Notes: generated by a model from the sequence alone, not told the origin. DNA of 64,000 nt from Ruminococcus flavefaciens 007c (GCF_000571935.1 NZ_ATAX01000036.1:62001-126000), one strand, 5' to 3'; counted from the stretch's first letter, positions 8,999 through 17,959 are shown. Numbers and translations: made by a program.

Positions 8999-9697
8999 TT
9001 AATCATATTCTTTTCCAAGAACAGCCAGAACTGTTCTGATCATGGTCAGAAGCTCACGGAAGAACGAAAAACGTTCAATGGAATTGAGATTCCAAACCAT
9101 CTTTCCGGGGAGCACCTGCTCGATATAGGTCTTATCAACGTCCTCAGAAGCGCTCAGAAGCTTGTATTCGTCCTTATATCTGATGGAAGCCTCGCTGGTT
9201 ATACCCGCAGGCATAAGCAGTGTAGCGAAGAATTCGGGACGGTATTTTTTCACATACTTCGATGCTTCGGGACGTGTGCCGACGAAGCTCATAGTTCCCT
9301 GGAGCACATCTATCAGCTGAGGCAGTTCATCGAGCCTCAGTCCGCGCAGCAAAGAGCCGACGCGGGTGATCCTGTTGTCGTTGCTGACAGTAACAGCTGT
9401 TCCCACCCTATCGGCATTTTCCACCATGGTACGGAATTTGTGTATTTTGAAACGCTTACCGTAGGTAGTTATTCTTTCCTGACGATAAAGTACAGGTCCT
9501 TTTGAATCAAGCTTTATCATTACGGCAATTATCATCATCGGTACTGCGGCGAGCATAAGAAATGTCAGTGCGGTTGCAATGTCAAATGCTCTTTTTACAG
9601 CGAGATGTCTGCGCTTTTTCCATAATATCTCCCAATACGGTCTTACCTCATCCGTTCTCATGAAAGAGGGGAGATCTTCCCAGCGGCGCAGTATCAA
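8999..9697 (-). CDS. Initiating sugar-phosphate transferase (PglC/WcaJ-type)
   Basis: A 232-residue membrane enzyme that moves a sugar phosphate from a nucleotide-sugar to undecaprenyl phosphate, the first step of repeat-unit assembly. It has one N-terminal membrane segment (about 40-62), the KIHKFRTM motif, the catalytic Asp-Glu pair in GLRLDELPQL (about 123-124) and SFVGTRPE (137-144). The length fits the short monotopic PglC-like group, with an N-terminal extension of about 30 residues. The gene overlaps the aminotransferase gene by 4 bases. Confidence 0.93.
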   Translation of the reverse strand: MILRRWEDLPSFMRTDEVRPYWEILWKKRRHLAVKRAFDIATALTFLMLAAVPMMIIAVMIKLDSKGPVLYRQERITTYGKRFKIHKFRTMVENADRVGTAVTVSNDNRITRVGSLLRGLRLDELPQLIDVLQGTMSFVGTRPEASKYVKKYRPEFFATLLMPAGITSEASIRYKDEYKLLSASEDVDKTYIEQVLPGKMVWNLNSIERFSFFRELLTMIRTVLAVLGKEYD

Positions 9698-10896
9698 AGG
9701 TAATCCTTTACTATATTGACATAATTGCTGATCACGTAATTCTCCATCTCACCGGTAAGACAAGTGTGAAGAGGGAGAGTGATCTCGTTAGCAAAATGAG
9801 CATATGCATTGGGGAAGTCAGCAATGTCAAATCCCATATTCTTATATGCTGTGTGCATGGGAAGGGGCTTATAGTGGACGTTTGTAGCTATGCCCTGTTC
9901 TGCCATGCGCTGGATTATCTCATTTCTTTCCTCGCAGGTTATATTCGGAACTCTTGTTATATAGAGATGTCCTGACGAGGTATACTCATTTGTATAATGC
10001 TGAAGAGTCTCCACACCTATAGCGTTGAGAGCTTCATCATAATACTTGATTATCTGACGCCTGTATTCAAGCATACGCGGGTATCTTTCCAGCTGCTTGA
10101 GACCGATGGCAGCAACAACATCGGTCATATTGCACTTATACCATGTACCGATAACGTCGTACTCCCATGAACCCAGCTGAGTCTTCTGGAAAGCGTCCTT
10201 GCTCTGGCCGTGAAGGCTGAAAAGCTGGAGCTGATGATATATCTCCTCATCGGTGATACCGTCGATAGGACGCCATGTCAGAGCTCCGCCCTCGGCAGTA
10301 GTGAGATTCTTTACCGCATGGAAGCTGAAGCTTGAAAAGTCGGCTATATTTCCGACATACATATTGCGCCACTTTGCACCGAAAGCGTGAGCCGTATCAG
10401 CACTGATGATAACTCGTCCGATAGCCTCCTGTATCTTGTTGGCAGGCCTGAATAACGACTTTTTGCTCTCAACGATCTGGAAGAGCCTTGCGTAGTTACA
10501 GGGTACGCCGCCAAGATCTACGGGTATTATCACCTTTGTTTTTTCGGTTATAGCCTTTTCGACTGCGTCATAATTGATCTCAAAGCTATTGGGCATCGTA
10601 TCCACCAGTACGAGCTTAGCTCCCACGTGACACACGACAGCAGCAGTTGCTGTATATGTGTAAGCAGTAGTAATGACCTCGTCACCCTCGCCTACTCCCA
10701 GCAATCTGAGCGCCATCTCCGCACAGGCAGTCTGAGAGTTGAGACAGCAGGCTTTATTTACGCCGATCATTTCTGCGATATCCTTCTCAAAACGCTTGGT
10801 CATCGGTCCTGTTGTTATCCAGCCTGATTTTAAAGCCTCGCAAACTTCGTGTATCTCAAGGACCGAGATATCAGGCGGCGAAAATGAAATTTTCAT
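9694..10896 (-). CDS. DegT/DnrJ/EryC1 sugar aminotransferase, first gene of glycan operon
   Basis: A 400-residue PLP-dependent aminotransferase. SADTAHAFGAKW places the cofactor Asp at about 167 and SFHAVKNLTTAEGG places the Schiff-base Lys at about 196. It is probably the PglE/PseC-like enzyme that aminates a 4-keto nucleotide-sugar. GGAGGG lies 10 bases before the ATG. It is the first gene after the operon promoter at 11019-11047, with an untranslated leader of about 115 bases. It is paralogous to the edge-cut aminotransferase at the operon's other end. Confidence 0.93.
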   Translation of the reverse strand: MKISFSPPDISVLEIHEVCEALKSGWITTGPMTKRFEKDIAEMIGVNKACCLNSQTACAEMALRLLGVGEGDEVITTAYTYTATAAVVCHVGAKLVLVDTMPNSFEINYDAVEKAITEKTKVIIPVDLGGVPCNYARLFQIVESKKSLFRPANKIQEAIGRVIISADTAHAFGAKWRNMYVGNIADFSSFSFHAVKNLTTAEGGALTWRPIDGITDEEIYHQLQLFSLHGQSKDAFQKTQLGSWEYDVIGTWYKCNMTDVVAAIGLKQLERYPRMLEYRRQIIKYYDEALNAIGVETLQHYTNEYTSSGHLYITRVPNITCEERNEIIQRMAEQGIATNVHYKPLPMHTAYKNMGFDIADFPNAYAHFANEITLPLHTCLTGEMENYVISNYVNIVKDYL

Positions 10897-11018
10897 AATA
10901 TATTCCCTCCAAAAATATATGAAATTTCAGATACTTGTTAAAACTATATTCCAAAGCGCATTTTTATAACAATTAGTACAATATTAATAATAGGTTACGT
11001 TACGTAATTTTTCGTGTT

Positions 11019-11047
11019 ATTATATCATATTTATATGCCTATGTCAA
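11019..11047 (-). promoter_or_regulatory. Promoter of the surface-glycan operon
   Basis: On the minus strand TTGACA (11042-11047) and TATAAT (11019-11024) are both perfect matches to the housekeeping consensus with a 17-base spacer. The first downstream start codon is the aminotransferase ATG at 10896. This implies constitutive strong transcription of the operon, with a leader of about 115 bases. Confidence 0.85.
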
Positions 11048-11974
11048 TAGGGAAAACCACTATTTGTAATAATCTCCAATTTATACACAACATGTAAAGT
11101 TTACGGTATTCAAAATGTTGAAAAGAATCAAGACTATTTAACCGAATATTGTTTTTTTATGTGCTTGTGAACCTGTAATTACAGGTTTATGTTTTTAGCA
11201 AAGAATTTATAATTATCCTGGGTGTATTTTTTTAATATTTTAGCGGGCGGATATTAATAATTTAGCGGAGTGGTATATAAATTTTATATGTGAGGATGGA
11301 GCTATGGGAAAAACTTTAATTTAATACCGCATTAAGCCCGTAAAGCTAATGCTGTGATTAAAATTTAAAGTTTTAATGTATTTAATTTAGTTAAACGTGT
11401 TATTGCGAAAATGAGCAGCTGAATATTTAAGAATGAAGGGAAATTAAATAATACAAAAGATTATGTCTCAATCTATTTGTACGCATAGTATTATTTAAGC
11501 TTCGCCTGATTATTCATTTTTCATAAACGTAGCGTATAATTCTTGGAGAAAAAGCTGTTTTTTATTCAAAAGCGATAGTTTTTGTTGATTTCTCAGTGAG
11601 TGAGTGGTATAATATCAATATAAAGTTCGGACAACCGTTAAACTGTTGAATAATCCTGATTGTATTTTTTGTACTTTAATGCAGCCGGGAATATATTAAA
11701 CGGAACACATCGGTATAATGATGTCAGGTATGGTATCCGGACAATATATAGGTTTTATACTCCGAATATTCAATATTGAAAAAAATGCCCCATTTTTCTG
11801 TATAATCGTTAAGCTTAGGATGATCGGAGTAATTTCCTGAAAATTACCTGTTTTATACCTATGCAGCGCAATGTGTGGTGTATATGAAAGCTTTCGTTGC
11901 TTTTTGTGAGAACGTCTTTTACACCGTTTTTTTGCGATTTTGCTTCGAATACTACGTATAAGGGGGCATTTCTT
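11048..11974. other. AT-rich 0.9-kb gap with candidate plus-strand promoters
   Basis: No convincing gene is seen. The stretch is very AT-rich. Two plus-strand candidate promoters lie in it: TTGATT-N17-TATAAT at 11585-11613 and TTGAAA-N19-TATAAT at 11776-11806. The second could drive the small gene at 11975 with a leader of about 165 bases. The first leaves over 350 bases before any start codon, so an untranslated RNA is possible but unproven. Confidence 0.5.
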
Positions 11975-12331
11975 ATGTTTAACACCAATGTTATTTCCCA
12001 AGTATTACCCGCAGAGTTGATCCGTATGAATGAAAACAGCGAAATTAAAACCTTTCTGTCTCAGTTGCGCAAATTCCTTCCTGAGAGAGTTATATATGAA
12101 GCATTTTCTGCTCTCCCCGAGGATATTTTTGACGTCGAAGACTACATCAGTGTTCCTTATCTGAAAAGTGATGAGGAAATTCAGGAGTTTATAAGTGAAA
12201 ACGGATTTGAAGATCCGCAGAATATAATCAGCTTCTTTATGGAGCAGTACATGAATAATCTCTTTGATATCATCAGCGATGTTTTTGATGATATGGAGGA
12301 AAGGGATGAAAGCGGTTCCTTTATGATGTGA
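11975..12331 (+). CDS. Small acidic hypothetical protein
   Basis: A 118-residue soluble protein that I do not recognise. An ATG 78 bases further upstream is open, but AGGGGG lies 8 bases before the ATG at 11975, so that start is chosen. The C-terminal half is strongly acidic (DVFDDMEERDESG) and rich in helix-forming residues. There is no signal peptide or membrane segment. It stands alone between the long AT-rich gap and a shared bidirectional terminator. Confidence 0.7.
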   Translation: MFNTNVISQVLPAELIRMNENSEIKTFLSQLRKFLPERVIYEAFSALPEDIFDVEDYISVPYLKSDEEIQEFISENGFEDPQNIISFFMEQYMNNLFDIISDVFDDMEERDESGSFMM

Positions 12332-12354
12332 GTGTAATCAGCTTATGCTGAATA

Positions 12355-12400
12355 AAAAACAGCTTCCTGTTGCTGCGAACCGGCAAAGGAAGCTGTTTTT
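12355..12400. terminator. Bidirectional terminator between small acidic gene and VanZ gene
   Basis: Arms AAAAACAGCTTCC (12355-12367) and GGAAGCTGTTTTT (12388-12400) form a perfect 13-base stem with A-rich left and T-rich right ends. It can end transcripts from both converging genes. The right arm overlaps the VanZ stop codon. Confidence 0.85.
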
Positions 12401-12863
12401 ATTTTTTTCGTTGGCTGCTGTCTTCCGTAAATATCCGTTTCGCAAGGGGACAGCCGATATATGCACCTAAAAATGCACCAAGGGTATTATGGAATATATC
12501 GTCAATTTCAAACAAGCCCCGCGTGGTGACAAGCTGTGCGATCTCGATGGATACGGAGACAATAAGGCCTATCAGAGCGATCTTTTTCGGCTTATCAGAC
12601 TTTCTGAAGCAGAGCGGTGCAAAGATGCCGAGAGGAAAGAGCATGATGGTATTTGCTATGATGTCAAAAAGCAGAGACTCATTTCCCTTTATAAGCTCCG
12701 TAATCTCCCAGAAAGGCGGTTTTATTTTGTGAGTGTTAGTGGGCTTCCTGTACAGCAATGTTATGGCAAGTACAGCATAGCTATACGGTATCGTCAGAAG
12801 CCGCAGTAAGATCAGCAGTATTTTTTTTATTATATTGATTCCTCCCGAATTATTAAAAGGCAT
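12399..12863 (-). CDS. VanZ-family membrane protein
   Basis: A VanZ-like protein with about four membrane segments and the family motif GLFEIDDIFHNTLGAFLGA near its C-terminus. VanZ proteins are linked to low-level teicoplanin resistance and envelope functions, but their action is unclear. The longest frame starts at 12902, yet a perfect promoter (12894-12922) lies across that codon, so the true start must be downstream. ATG 12863 is the first possibility but has no ribosome site. GGGAGG at 12841-12846 instead lies 7 bases before an ATA codon at 12831-12833. The start is thus uncertain. Confidence 0.8.
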   Translation of the reverse strand: MPFNNSGGINIIKKILLILLRLLTIPYSYAVLAITLLYRKPTNTHKIKPPFWEITELIKGNESLLFDIIANTIMLFPLGIFAPLCFRKSDKPKKIALIGLIVSVSIEIAQLVTTRGLFEIDDIFHNTLGAFLGAYIGCPLAKRIFTEDSSQRKK

Positions 12864-12893
12864 TTTCCATGCTGAATGGTCATTTTTAAAGTT

Positions 12894-12922
12894 ATTATAC
12901 ACTGTATCGCGGATATTGTCAA
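12894..12922 (-). promoter_or_regulatory. Promoter of the VanZ gene
   Basis: Minus-strand TTGACA (12917-12922) and TATAAT (12894-12899) with a 17-base spacer. Transcription should begin near 12887, which excludes an ATG start at 12902. Confidence 0.8.
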
Positions 12923-12955
12923 GTTAGTAACGCAGTCTGCGGAGCTTTGTTATAG

Positions 12956-12984
12956 TTGACACAAAAAAGGCGGTATGGTATAAT
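12956..12984 (+). promoter_or_regulatory. Promoter of the DUF4261 gene
   Basis: TTGACA (12956-12961) and TATAAT (12979-12984) separated by 17 bases, a full consensus match. It is divergent to, and about 35 bases from, the VanZ promoter. Confidence 0.85.
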
Positions 12985-13072
12985 GATTTTATAAAATACA
13001 TCCGATTTATACATTATAAATGTATAAAGGACAAGGCCGAAAAACTTATGTATTAAAAAGAGGTGAACAGCT

Positions 13073-13960
13073 ATGGAAGAAATAAACGAAGCTTTTAAGC
13101 AGGATCTGAGCGGCGAGCCCGAAAAAGGACTTGTATTCGTTATGCAGCTGCTTATGAAGGAAAAATGTCCGACACCGGGAAAAGATGAAATGACAGCGGT
13201 CATGCAGAAGCATCTGGGAAAAGTTGATAATTTCAGTTACAGCCCCGAATGTGTGGGCTTTGCAGCTGAAAAGTATACAGCTGTTTTTCAGGACAAGGAA
13301 GTCCATCCGCTGCTGATGGTGACAGAATGTATTGAAAGCAAGCCTGAGAATATTGACGCATTTACGCGCAGTCAGATGTGGGATTGTCCCGAGCGCGAGC
13401 AGATACTTGCGGAGTGCGGATATCAGGTAGTTGCCACCGATATGCTCGGAGGAGCTCTTGCTGCTGCCGATCGTTCGGAGCTGCTTATGGACTATCTGGA
13501 AGCACTGCTGGAGCTCTATCCCTCATGTGAAGCTGTGTATTTTCAGAATTCGGGAAAGATGTTCACTGCGGAAAGAATACGCAGTCAGAATATCCCCCGT
13601 GAGAGCAGATTTATTTATTTTGCGGTCAATGTCAGGTTCTTTAATATTGAGGGGACTGATGATATGATAGTAGACACTCTCGGAATGAGTGTGCTGGCTC
13701 TGCCCGACCTTCAGTATCATTTCCACGGATTTGATCCGAATCATGTGGTGAATCACGCATATAATATGCTCTCATACATTTATGAGAATGATTGCCCCAT
13801 CAAAAACGGTGATACCATTGACGGTATCGAAAATGGCCGTATGAGCATGAATGTGCAGTGGAAGTGCCATTTTGAGGAATCGCTGATACAGCCACCGAGA
13901 GACGTTATTGATATTTATATGAATGAGCATTCGTCCGGGGGACGTGATTATCAGAACTGA
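13073..13960 (+). CDS. DUF4261 domain-containing protein
   Basis: A 295-residue cytoplasmic protein. The C-terminal half has LPDLQYHFHGFDPNHVVNHAYNMLSYIYENDCPIKNGDTIDGI, cut here into its key parts: the HFHG and DPNxVVNHAYN motifs and the GDTIDG turn typical of DUF4261. The function of the domain is not known; it often accompanies other small uncharacterised domains in Firmicutes. AGAGGTGA precedes the ATG. A flavodoxin-fold gene follows after 41 bases and is probably co-transcribed. Confidence 0.8.
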   Translation: MEEINEAFKQDLSGEPEKGLVFVMQLLMKEKCPTPGKDEMTAVMQKHLGKVDNFSYSPECVGFAAEKYTAVFQDKEVHPLLMVTECIESKPENIDAFTRSQMWDCPEREQILAECGYQVVATDMLGGALAAADRSELLMDYLEALLELYPSCEAVYFQNSGKMFTAERIRSQNIPRESRFIYFAVNVRFFNIEGTDDMIVDTLGMSVLALPDLQYHFHGFDPNHVVNHAYNMLSYIYENDCPIKNGDTIDGIENGRMSMNVQWKCHFEESLIQPPRDVIDIYMNEHSSGGRDYQN

Positions 13961-14001
13961 CCGCCGTATCTTATAACAGCTATTAAAGGAGGATTACCAG
14001 T

Positions 14002-14535
14002 ATGAAGGTCTTGATCATAACAGGAAGTTCACACAAGAACGGCACCACAGCTTATCTTGCAGAGCAGTTTATAAAGGGCGCTGAAGAAGCAGGACATGAG
14101 ATATTCCGCTTTGACTCGGCAGATAAGGAGGTACATCCGTGTATCGCCTGTGAAAAATGTCACGGAGACACACCTGAATGTGTATTCAAGGACGATATGC
14201 AGGAGCTCAATCCTCATCTGATAGAAGCAGATGCGGTCGTTCTGGTATCGCCCATATACTATTACGGCATGAGTGCGCAGATAAAAGCAGTCATCGACCG
14301 TTTCTATGCCAATGATGCTTTCCTGCACGGCGGCAAGAAGGCAGTGCTTATGGTCACCATGGCAGATACAAGTACAGAAACGGCAAACGGCGCTGCGGCT
14401 TCATTCAGGGGCATGACGAAATACCTTGAATGGGAGATAGCAGGCACTGTTATTGCTGTGAACTGCATGACTCAGGATATGATAAGGAACACAGTATACC
14501 CGAAACAGGCCTACGAGCTGGGCAGATCGCTGTAA
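14002..14535 (+). CDS. Flavodoxin-fold NAD(P)H-dependent FMN reductase-like protein
   Basis: A 177-residue flavodoxin-like protein of the NADPH-dependent FMN reductase / iron-sulfur flavoprotein group. The FMN phosphate loop is ITGSSHKNGTTAYLAEQF near the N-terminus, and SPIYYYGMSAQIKAVIDRF is the typical flavin-stacking segment. A cysteine pair, HPCIACEKC, matches the CxxC seen in family members that bind a cluster or use redox thiols. AAAGGAGG lies before the ATG. It is probably in an operon with the DUF4261 gene. Confidence 0.88.
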   Translation: MKVLIITGSSHKNGTTAYLAEQFIKGAEEAGHEIFRFDSADKEVHPCIACEKCHGDTPECVFKDDMQELNPHLIEADAVVLVSPIYYYGMSAQIKAVIDRFYANDAFLHGGKKAVLMVTMADTSTETANGAAASFRGMTKYLEWEIAGTVIAVNCMTQDMIRNTVYPKQAYELGRSL

Positions 14536-14592
14536 AATAAAGTATTGGTGAATGTGCTGCGTTGGCAGTACAATAACTGATGTATAACAAAG

Positions 14593-14622
14593 AAGCCCCG
14601 GTGGATTACTCCTCCGGGGCTT
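14593..14622. terminator. Terminator-like hairpin between convergent genes
   Basis: AAGCCCCGG (14593-14601) pairs with CCGGGGCTT (14614-14622). There is no strong T-run on either side, so termination may be moderate. It lies between the reductase and lipoprotein genes. Confidence 0.6.
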
Positions 14623-14663
14623 GATCTGTATATGAGAATTGAACGGTAACTGTTCCGTGCGTG

Positions 14664-15380
14664 TTATCTTACGTTTTCTGCACCGCCGTCAACGCTGAAT
14701 GAGCTTGCCTTCCACTTGCCGTCTTCCTTTACTGCCTTTACAGCCAGATCGGAAGAACCGCCGAAATTATCGAAGGGAACGGTTGCTGTGAATGAATCGT
14801 CTGTAACATCTGTGATAACGGGTTCACCTGTATAAGAGAATCCGCTGCCTCTCTGAGCGCTCATGAAGTAGAGTGCGCCGTCGAACTCCTTGAAGTAAGC
14901 ATCATCGCCCTCATAAAGGAACTTGTATCTGTCGAGGAGAGTGCCGCAAATAGCGTCGTTAACATACTTCTTTACATCATCTACTGTTGTAAAGCGGCTG
15001 TCTGTAACCTTTGCATAGGTATCAGAGCCTTCCTGCTTGGTATCGGCTGTGTCTGTCTCAACGCCTGCGCCGCCGCCTATTCCGTCAATATTATTTATAT
15101 TGTTGAGTACTGCAGCTGCATCTGCAAGATGATCCTCAGCAGCTCCGTTGTTGTTTGCAGCTGTTGCAGTTGTCTCTGCTGCCTCTGTGGACTCAGCTGT
15201 GGTAGTTCCGGCTTCTGTAGCCTTTTCTGTTGTTGTTGTTGTTTCAGCTTCAGCAGCGGTCATGGTTGTTGTTGCTTCTGCAGCAGACTTGCTGCCTGAA
15301 CCGCTTTCCTTGCCGCATGAAGCGATGCTTCCGCATACCATTACTGATATGAGCATACATATAATTATTCTTTTTTTCAT
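14664..15380 (-). CDS. Lipoprotein with Thr/Ala-rich linker and anti-sigma-type C-terminal domain
   Basis: A 238-residue secreted lipoprotein. The signal peptide ends in GSIASC, a lipobox with the lipidated Cys at about 22. Residues 30-110 are a Thr/Glu/Ala-rich linker. The C-terminal domain (about 125-238) has the pattern F-TT-VDDVKKYV...YFKEFDGALYF, matching a module that occurs three times in the anti-sigma protein at 34705-36660. The module loosely recalls IseA-type endopeptidase inhibitors, but that is only a guess. GAAGGAG precedes the ATG. It probably stands at the outer membrane face in the cell wall. Confidence 0.8.
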   Translation of the reverse strand: MKKRIIICMLISVMVCGSIASCGKESGSGSKSAAEATTTMTAAEAETTTTTEKATEAGTTTAESTEAAETTATAANNNGAAEDHLADAAAVLNNINNIDGIGGGAGVETDTADTKQEGSDTYAKVTDSRFTTVDDVKKYVNDAICGTLLDRYKFLYEGDDAYFKEFDGALYFMSAQRGSGFSYTGEPVITDVTDDSFTATVPFDNFGGSSDLAVKAVKEDGKWKASSFSVDGGAENVR

Positions 15381-15430
15381 AAAGCTCCTTCTTTCTGTTT
15401 GTAAAAAGTGTTTAATTGATTACAGAATAT

Positions 15431-15459
15431 ATGATACACTGTTTTATGAGAATATTCAA
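15431..15459 (-). promoter_or_regulatory. Promoter of the Thr-rich lipoprotein gene
   Basis: Minus-strand TTGAAT (15454-15459) and TATCAT (15431-15436) with a 17-base spacer, about 50 bases before the start codon. Confidence 0.6.
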
Positions 15460-15573
15460 GTTCAATTATTGACAAACTTTATTGAACAGACGGGAGTTTT
15501 TAGTATAATTATGTTATAAGTGAGCATTGAAAAAGGCTGTTTTCAGAAGAAGGAGCTTCTGCTGCATAGAAAT

Positions 15574-15602
15574 AAAAAGCCCCTTCATCAGAAGAGGCTT
15601 TT
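15574..15602 (-). terminator. Terminator of the first sigma/anti-sigma operon
   Basis: A stem of AAAAAGCCCCTTC and GAAGAGGCTTTT with a short loop. Read on the minus strand it is followed by T-rich sequence. It belongs to a family of near-identical GCCCCTTC/GAAGGGGC hairpins in this window. Confidence 0.8.
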
Positions 15603-15607
15603 CTGTA

Positions 15608-17338
15608 TTATACAGGTATGAATACAAGCTGTCCGTTTTCAAAGCCGAGTCTGCCTTTTTCGCCGTGTTTTGACAGGATCGACCATGCACTGTTTTTCCA
15701 TTCCTTGTTGACAAAGAGTTCTCCGTTTTCCTCATACAGGATGTAGTTGTCTTCTTCTCCGCCTGACAGGGTGTAGGCCAGTTCGTTATGAATATCCCAG
15801 ACCCTGACCTCGATGAATATATCGCGGTTCAGTCCCAGATCGTAGGTCGTGCAGAGCTCAGGGTATCCGTCGCCGTTTATATCTGCAAAGTATGCGTTGA
15901 ACTGCACGGGAATTGTGGCGAATTTTCTGCCTGCACTGTTGTAGGCTTCTATGTAGTATTCCTTTCCGTTCCACATGAATACGAAGTCGGGGAACTGCGA
16001 CAGTCTGATGCTCTCGGAAATATCTCTTATACTGCCGATATTATCTTCAAAGGAATGCCAGCACCATACGCCGCTGATGTCTATGGGCCCGGAGGGCTGA
16101 TGCTCTTTTATAATGCCAACGCATCTTTCTGTCAGTGCCGTGAGCTTTTCCGCCGAAACGCTGTATGCCGTACCGTCTGCAAGAAAATACGGGTACTGAG
16201 TGCCCAGCTCATGGACCATGCCGTTATTATCGGTGACAGTAATACGGAGCATATTGGTTGAAAGGCTCTGCCATTTACTGCCCTCGTTCTTTGTGAAGGT
16301 AAGCTCCTGTATCATTCGGAGTATCTCTTCCAGCTCGGGATAGCTGAGCTTTGCGGGATAGGTATACCAGGGATATGAGAGCTCGATGCTTCTGATAAAG
16401 GCGGGGTGACATTCCTTCAGAGTGCCCAGCACGGTAGACAGAGCGATCTCGGGATGCATGAAGTTATATACATCACCGGTGCGAAGGTCTACGCGATCCT
16501 GCGACGAAGAGCCTGTATATGCGCCGCGCACAAGGGTTATCTTTGGCTTTTTCTCGGGAACACCGCTGACTATGAGAGTGAAGTCATAATCATTGCCGCT
16601 CTTGCTGTCCTTGTATACAAGTATCTTCCATACGTCCTGTCCCGAGCCGATGTCTGTGTGCTCATATGGCTCAAAGTCCTTCCATGTGAGCGCGTCGCCG
16701 TTCTGGGCCAGCTGTAAAACGATGTCTTCTGTCATTCTTCCGTTTACAGGCGGCTTGACAACAGATCCCGTGGTTTTGGGAGCCGTGGTGGTAGTACGTG
16801 CGGTAGTGACAGCCGAGCCGCGTTTTGCGGTAGTACCGCCGGAAGCTGTTCTGCGTTCAGCGGCGGCCGAAGTACCCGTATACTTTGTTTTATCGCCATT
16901 CTTGGCAGTAACTGAGGTTACCGCAGACTGTCCGGCAGTATTATCTGCGGCAGCTGTTGTGACTGTCGTTTTTTGTCCCTTTCCCGTTGTGACTGTGCTG
17001 CCTTTTGCGTTTTCGGTGGAGGTATTGTCACTGTTTTCGGCAGTTGTGGCAACGGTTACGGGATCGTTGTTATTATGGTCGGGATTTGCGCTTTTGCGGT
17101 TCATCAGGCGATATCCGCCAAATGCCGACAGACCGATGATGAGAAGCACCGACGAAGCGACAGCTGCAAATCTCAGCCAGCCCGAACGGCGGTATATCTC
17201 AACACCCGATGCGCTCAGCTCTGCCCTGACATTAACGCTGCTCTCTGTTTCCGAAAGGGTATCGGAAGTTATTTCGGCTTCCTTTATAAGATCATCGTCG
17301 ATCTTGCCCATTACTTCGAGAAATTTCAATTCATTCAT
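15608..17338 (-). CDS. Membrane anti-sigma factor with Thr-rich extracytoplasmic region
   Basis: A 576-residue single-pass protein. The cytoplasmic N-terminus (about 1-52) starts MNELKFLEVMGKIDDDLIKEAE and is paralogous to the start of the protein at 41328. One membrane segment follows (about 55-76), then a Thr/Ala-rich linker (to about 190) and a C-terminal domain of about 370 residues with short beta-like repeats of unknown function. Its gene overlaps the ECF sigma gene by 8 bases, the classic arrangement of a sigma factor and its membrane-bound inhibitor. The outer domain presumably senses a cell-wall or carbohydrate signal. Confidence 0.8.
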   Translation of the reverse strand: MNELKFLEVMGKIDDDLIKEAEITSDTLSETESSVNVRAELSASGVEIYRRSGWLRFAAVASSVLLIIGLSAFGGYRLMNRKSANPDHNNNDPVTVATTAENSDNTSTENAKGSTVTTGKGQKTTVTTAAADNTAGQSAVTSVTAKNGDKTKYTGTSAAAERRTASGGTTAKRGSAVTTARTTTTAPKTTGSVVKPPVNGRMTEDIVLQLAQNGDALTWKDFEPYEHTDIGSGQDVWKILVYKDSKSGNDYDFTLIVSGVPEKKPKITLVRGAYTGSSSQDRVDLRTGDVYNFMHPEIALSTVLGTLKECHPAFIRSIELSYPWYTYPAKLSYPELEEILRMIQELTFTKNEGSKWQSLSTNMLRITVTDNNGMVHELGTQYPYFLADGTAYSVSAEKLTALTERCVGIIKEHQPSGPIDISGVWCWHSFEDNIGSIRDISESIRLSQFPDFVFMWNGKEYYIEAYNSAGRKFATIPVQFNAYFADINGDGYPELCTTYDLGLNRDIFIEVRVWDIHNELAYTLSGGEEDNYILYEENGELFVNKEWKNSAWSILSKHGEKGRLGFENGQLVFIPV

Positions 17339-17885
17339 AATCGTACCCTTCTTTCTGTAAAAAGGCCTTAAGTTTTTTTCTTGTCCGGAAAAGATATGTA
17401 GCTACTGTCTTTTCTTTCATATCATAATACCCTGCTATCTTTGAGAGCGGATCACCGTACCAGTATCGGCGCACAAACACCTTGCGGTGCTTTTCGTCCT
17501 GCGTCCTCAGAAATCTGCTGATTGCATCGGCAAGGATGTCATCGGATAATGACTGACCTTTATCCGAGGGGATACATTCAGCGATCTCGTCTATGGGGAC
17601 GGTGAATTTCGGGTTCCTTTTCGCAGCAGAGTTGTACTGGAGCCGTTTTATTGCAATATTCCGTACGATACGGCACAGGTAAGTTCTGAGATCATTGGGA
17701 CTTTCGGGAGGTATATTGTTCCAGATCTCATAGTAGGCAGTATTTATACATTCTTCTATGTCTTCGCGCTGCGATAGAATGTTTCCCGCCACATAAAGAC
17801 AGAGTTTGTCGTATTTCTGTTTTATTTCAGCGATCGCTTTTTCATCTCTTTCACGGAAAAGCTCAATAATTGACAGATCATCCAT
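17331..17885 (-). CDS. ECF-type RNA polymerase sigma factor
   Basis: A 184-residue extracytoplasmic-function sigma factor. Region 2 is visible as ERDEKAIAEIKQKYDKL...REDIEECINTAYYEIWNNIP, and region 4 as DEKHRKVFVRRYWYGDPLSKIAGYYDMKEKTVATYLFRTRKKLK, a helix-turn-helix. It is nearly colinear with, and the same length as, the sigma factor at 40781-41335. GGAGG precedes the ATG at 17885. The promoter at 17932-17959 has an ECF-type sequence shared with that paralog, so autoregulation is likely. Confidence 0.93.
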   Translation of the reverse strand: MDDLSIIELFRERDEKAIAEIKQKYDKLCLYVAGNILSQREDIEECINTAYYEIWNNIPPESPNDLRTYLCRIVRNIAIKRLQYNSAAKRNPKFTVPIDEIAECIPSDKGQSLSDDILADAISRFLRTQDEKHRKVFVRRYWYGDPLSKIAGYYDMKEKTVATYLFRTRKKLKAFLQKEGYDYE

Positions 17886-17931
17886 TGTACAAGCCTCCTT
17901 CCATGAGCCATAGAGGTCCTCTTACCTATAT

Positions 17932-17959
17932 AGTCCGATTCAAGCCTGCAAATATTTCA
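17932..17959 (-). promoter_or_regulatory. ECF-type autoregulatory promoter of the first sigma operon
   Basis: On the minus strand TGAAAT (17954-17959) lies 16 bases from CGGA (17934-17937), close to the TGAAAC-N16-CGTC pattern of ECF sigma factors. The same spacing and flanks, and a downstream TAAGAGGACCTC, occur before the sigma gene at 40781. Confidence 0.65.

Noticed and set aside
16593..17360. 255-codon plus-strand frame
   Set aside because: It mirrors the Thr/Ala-rich linker of the anti-sigma protein and has a composition-driven valine/alanine-rich translation.
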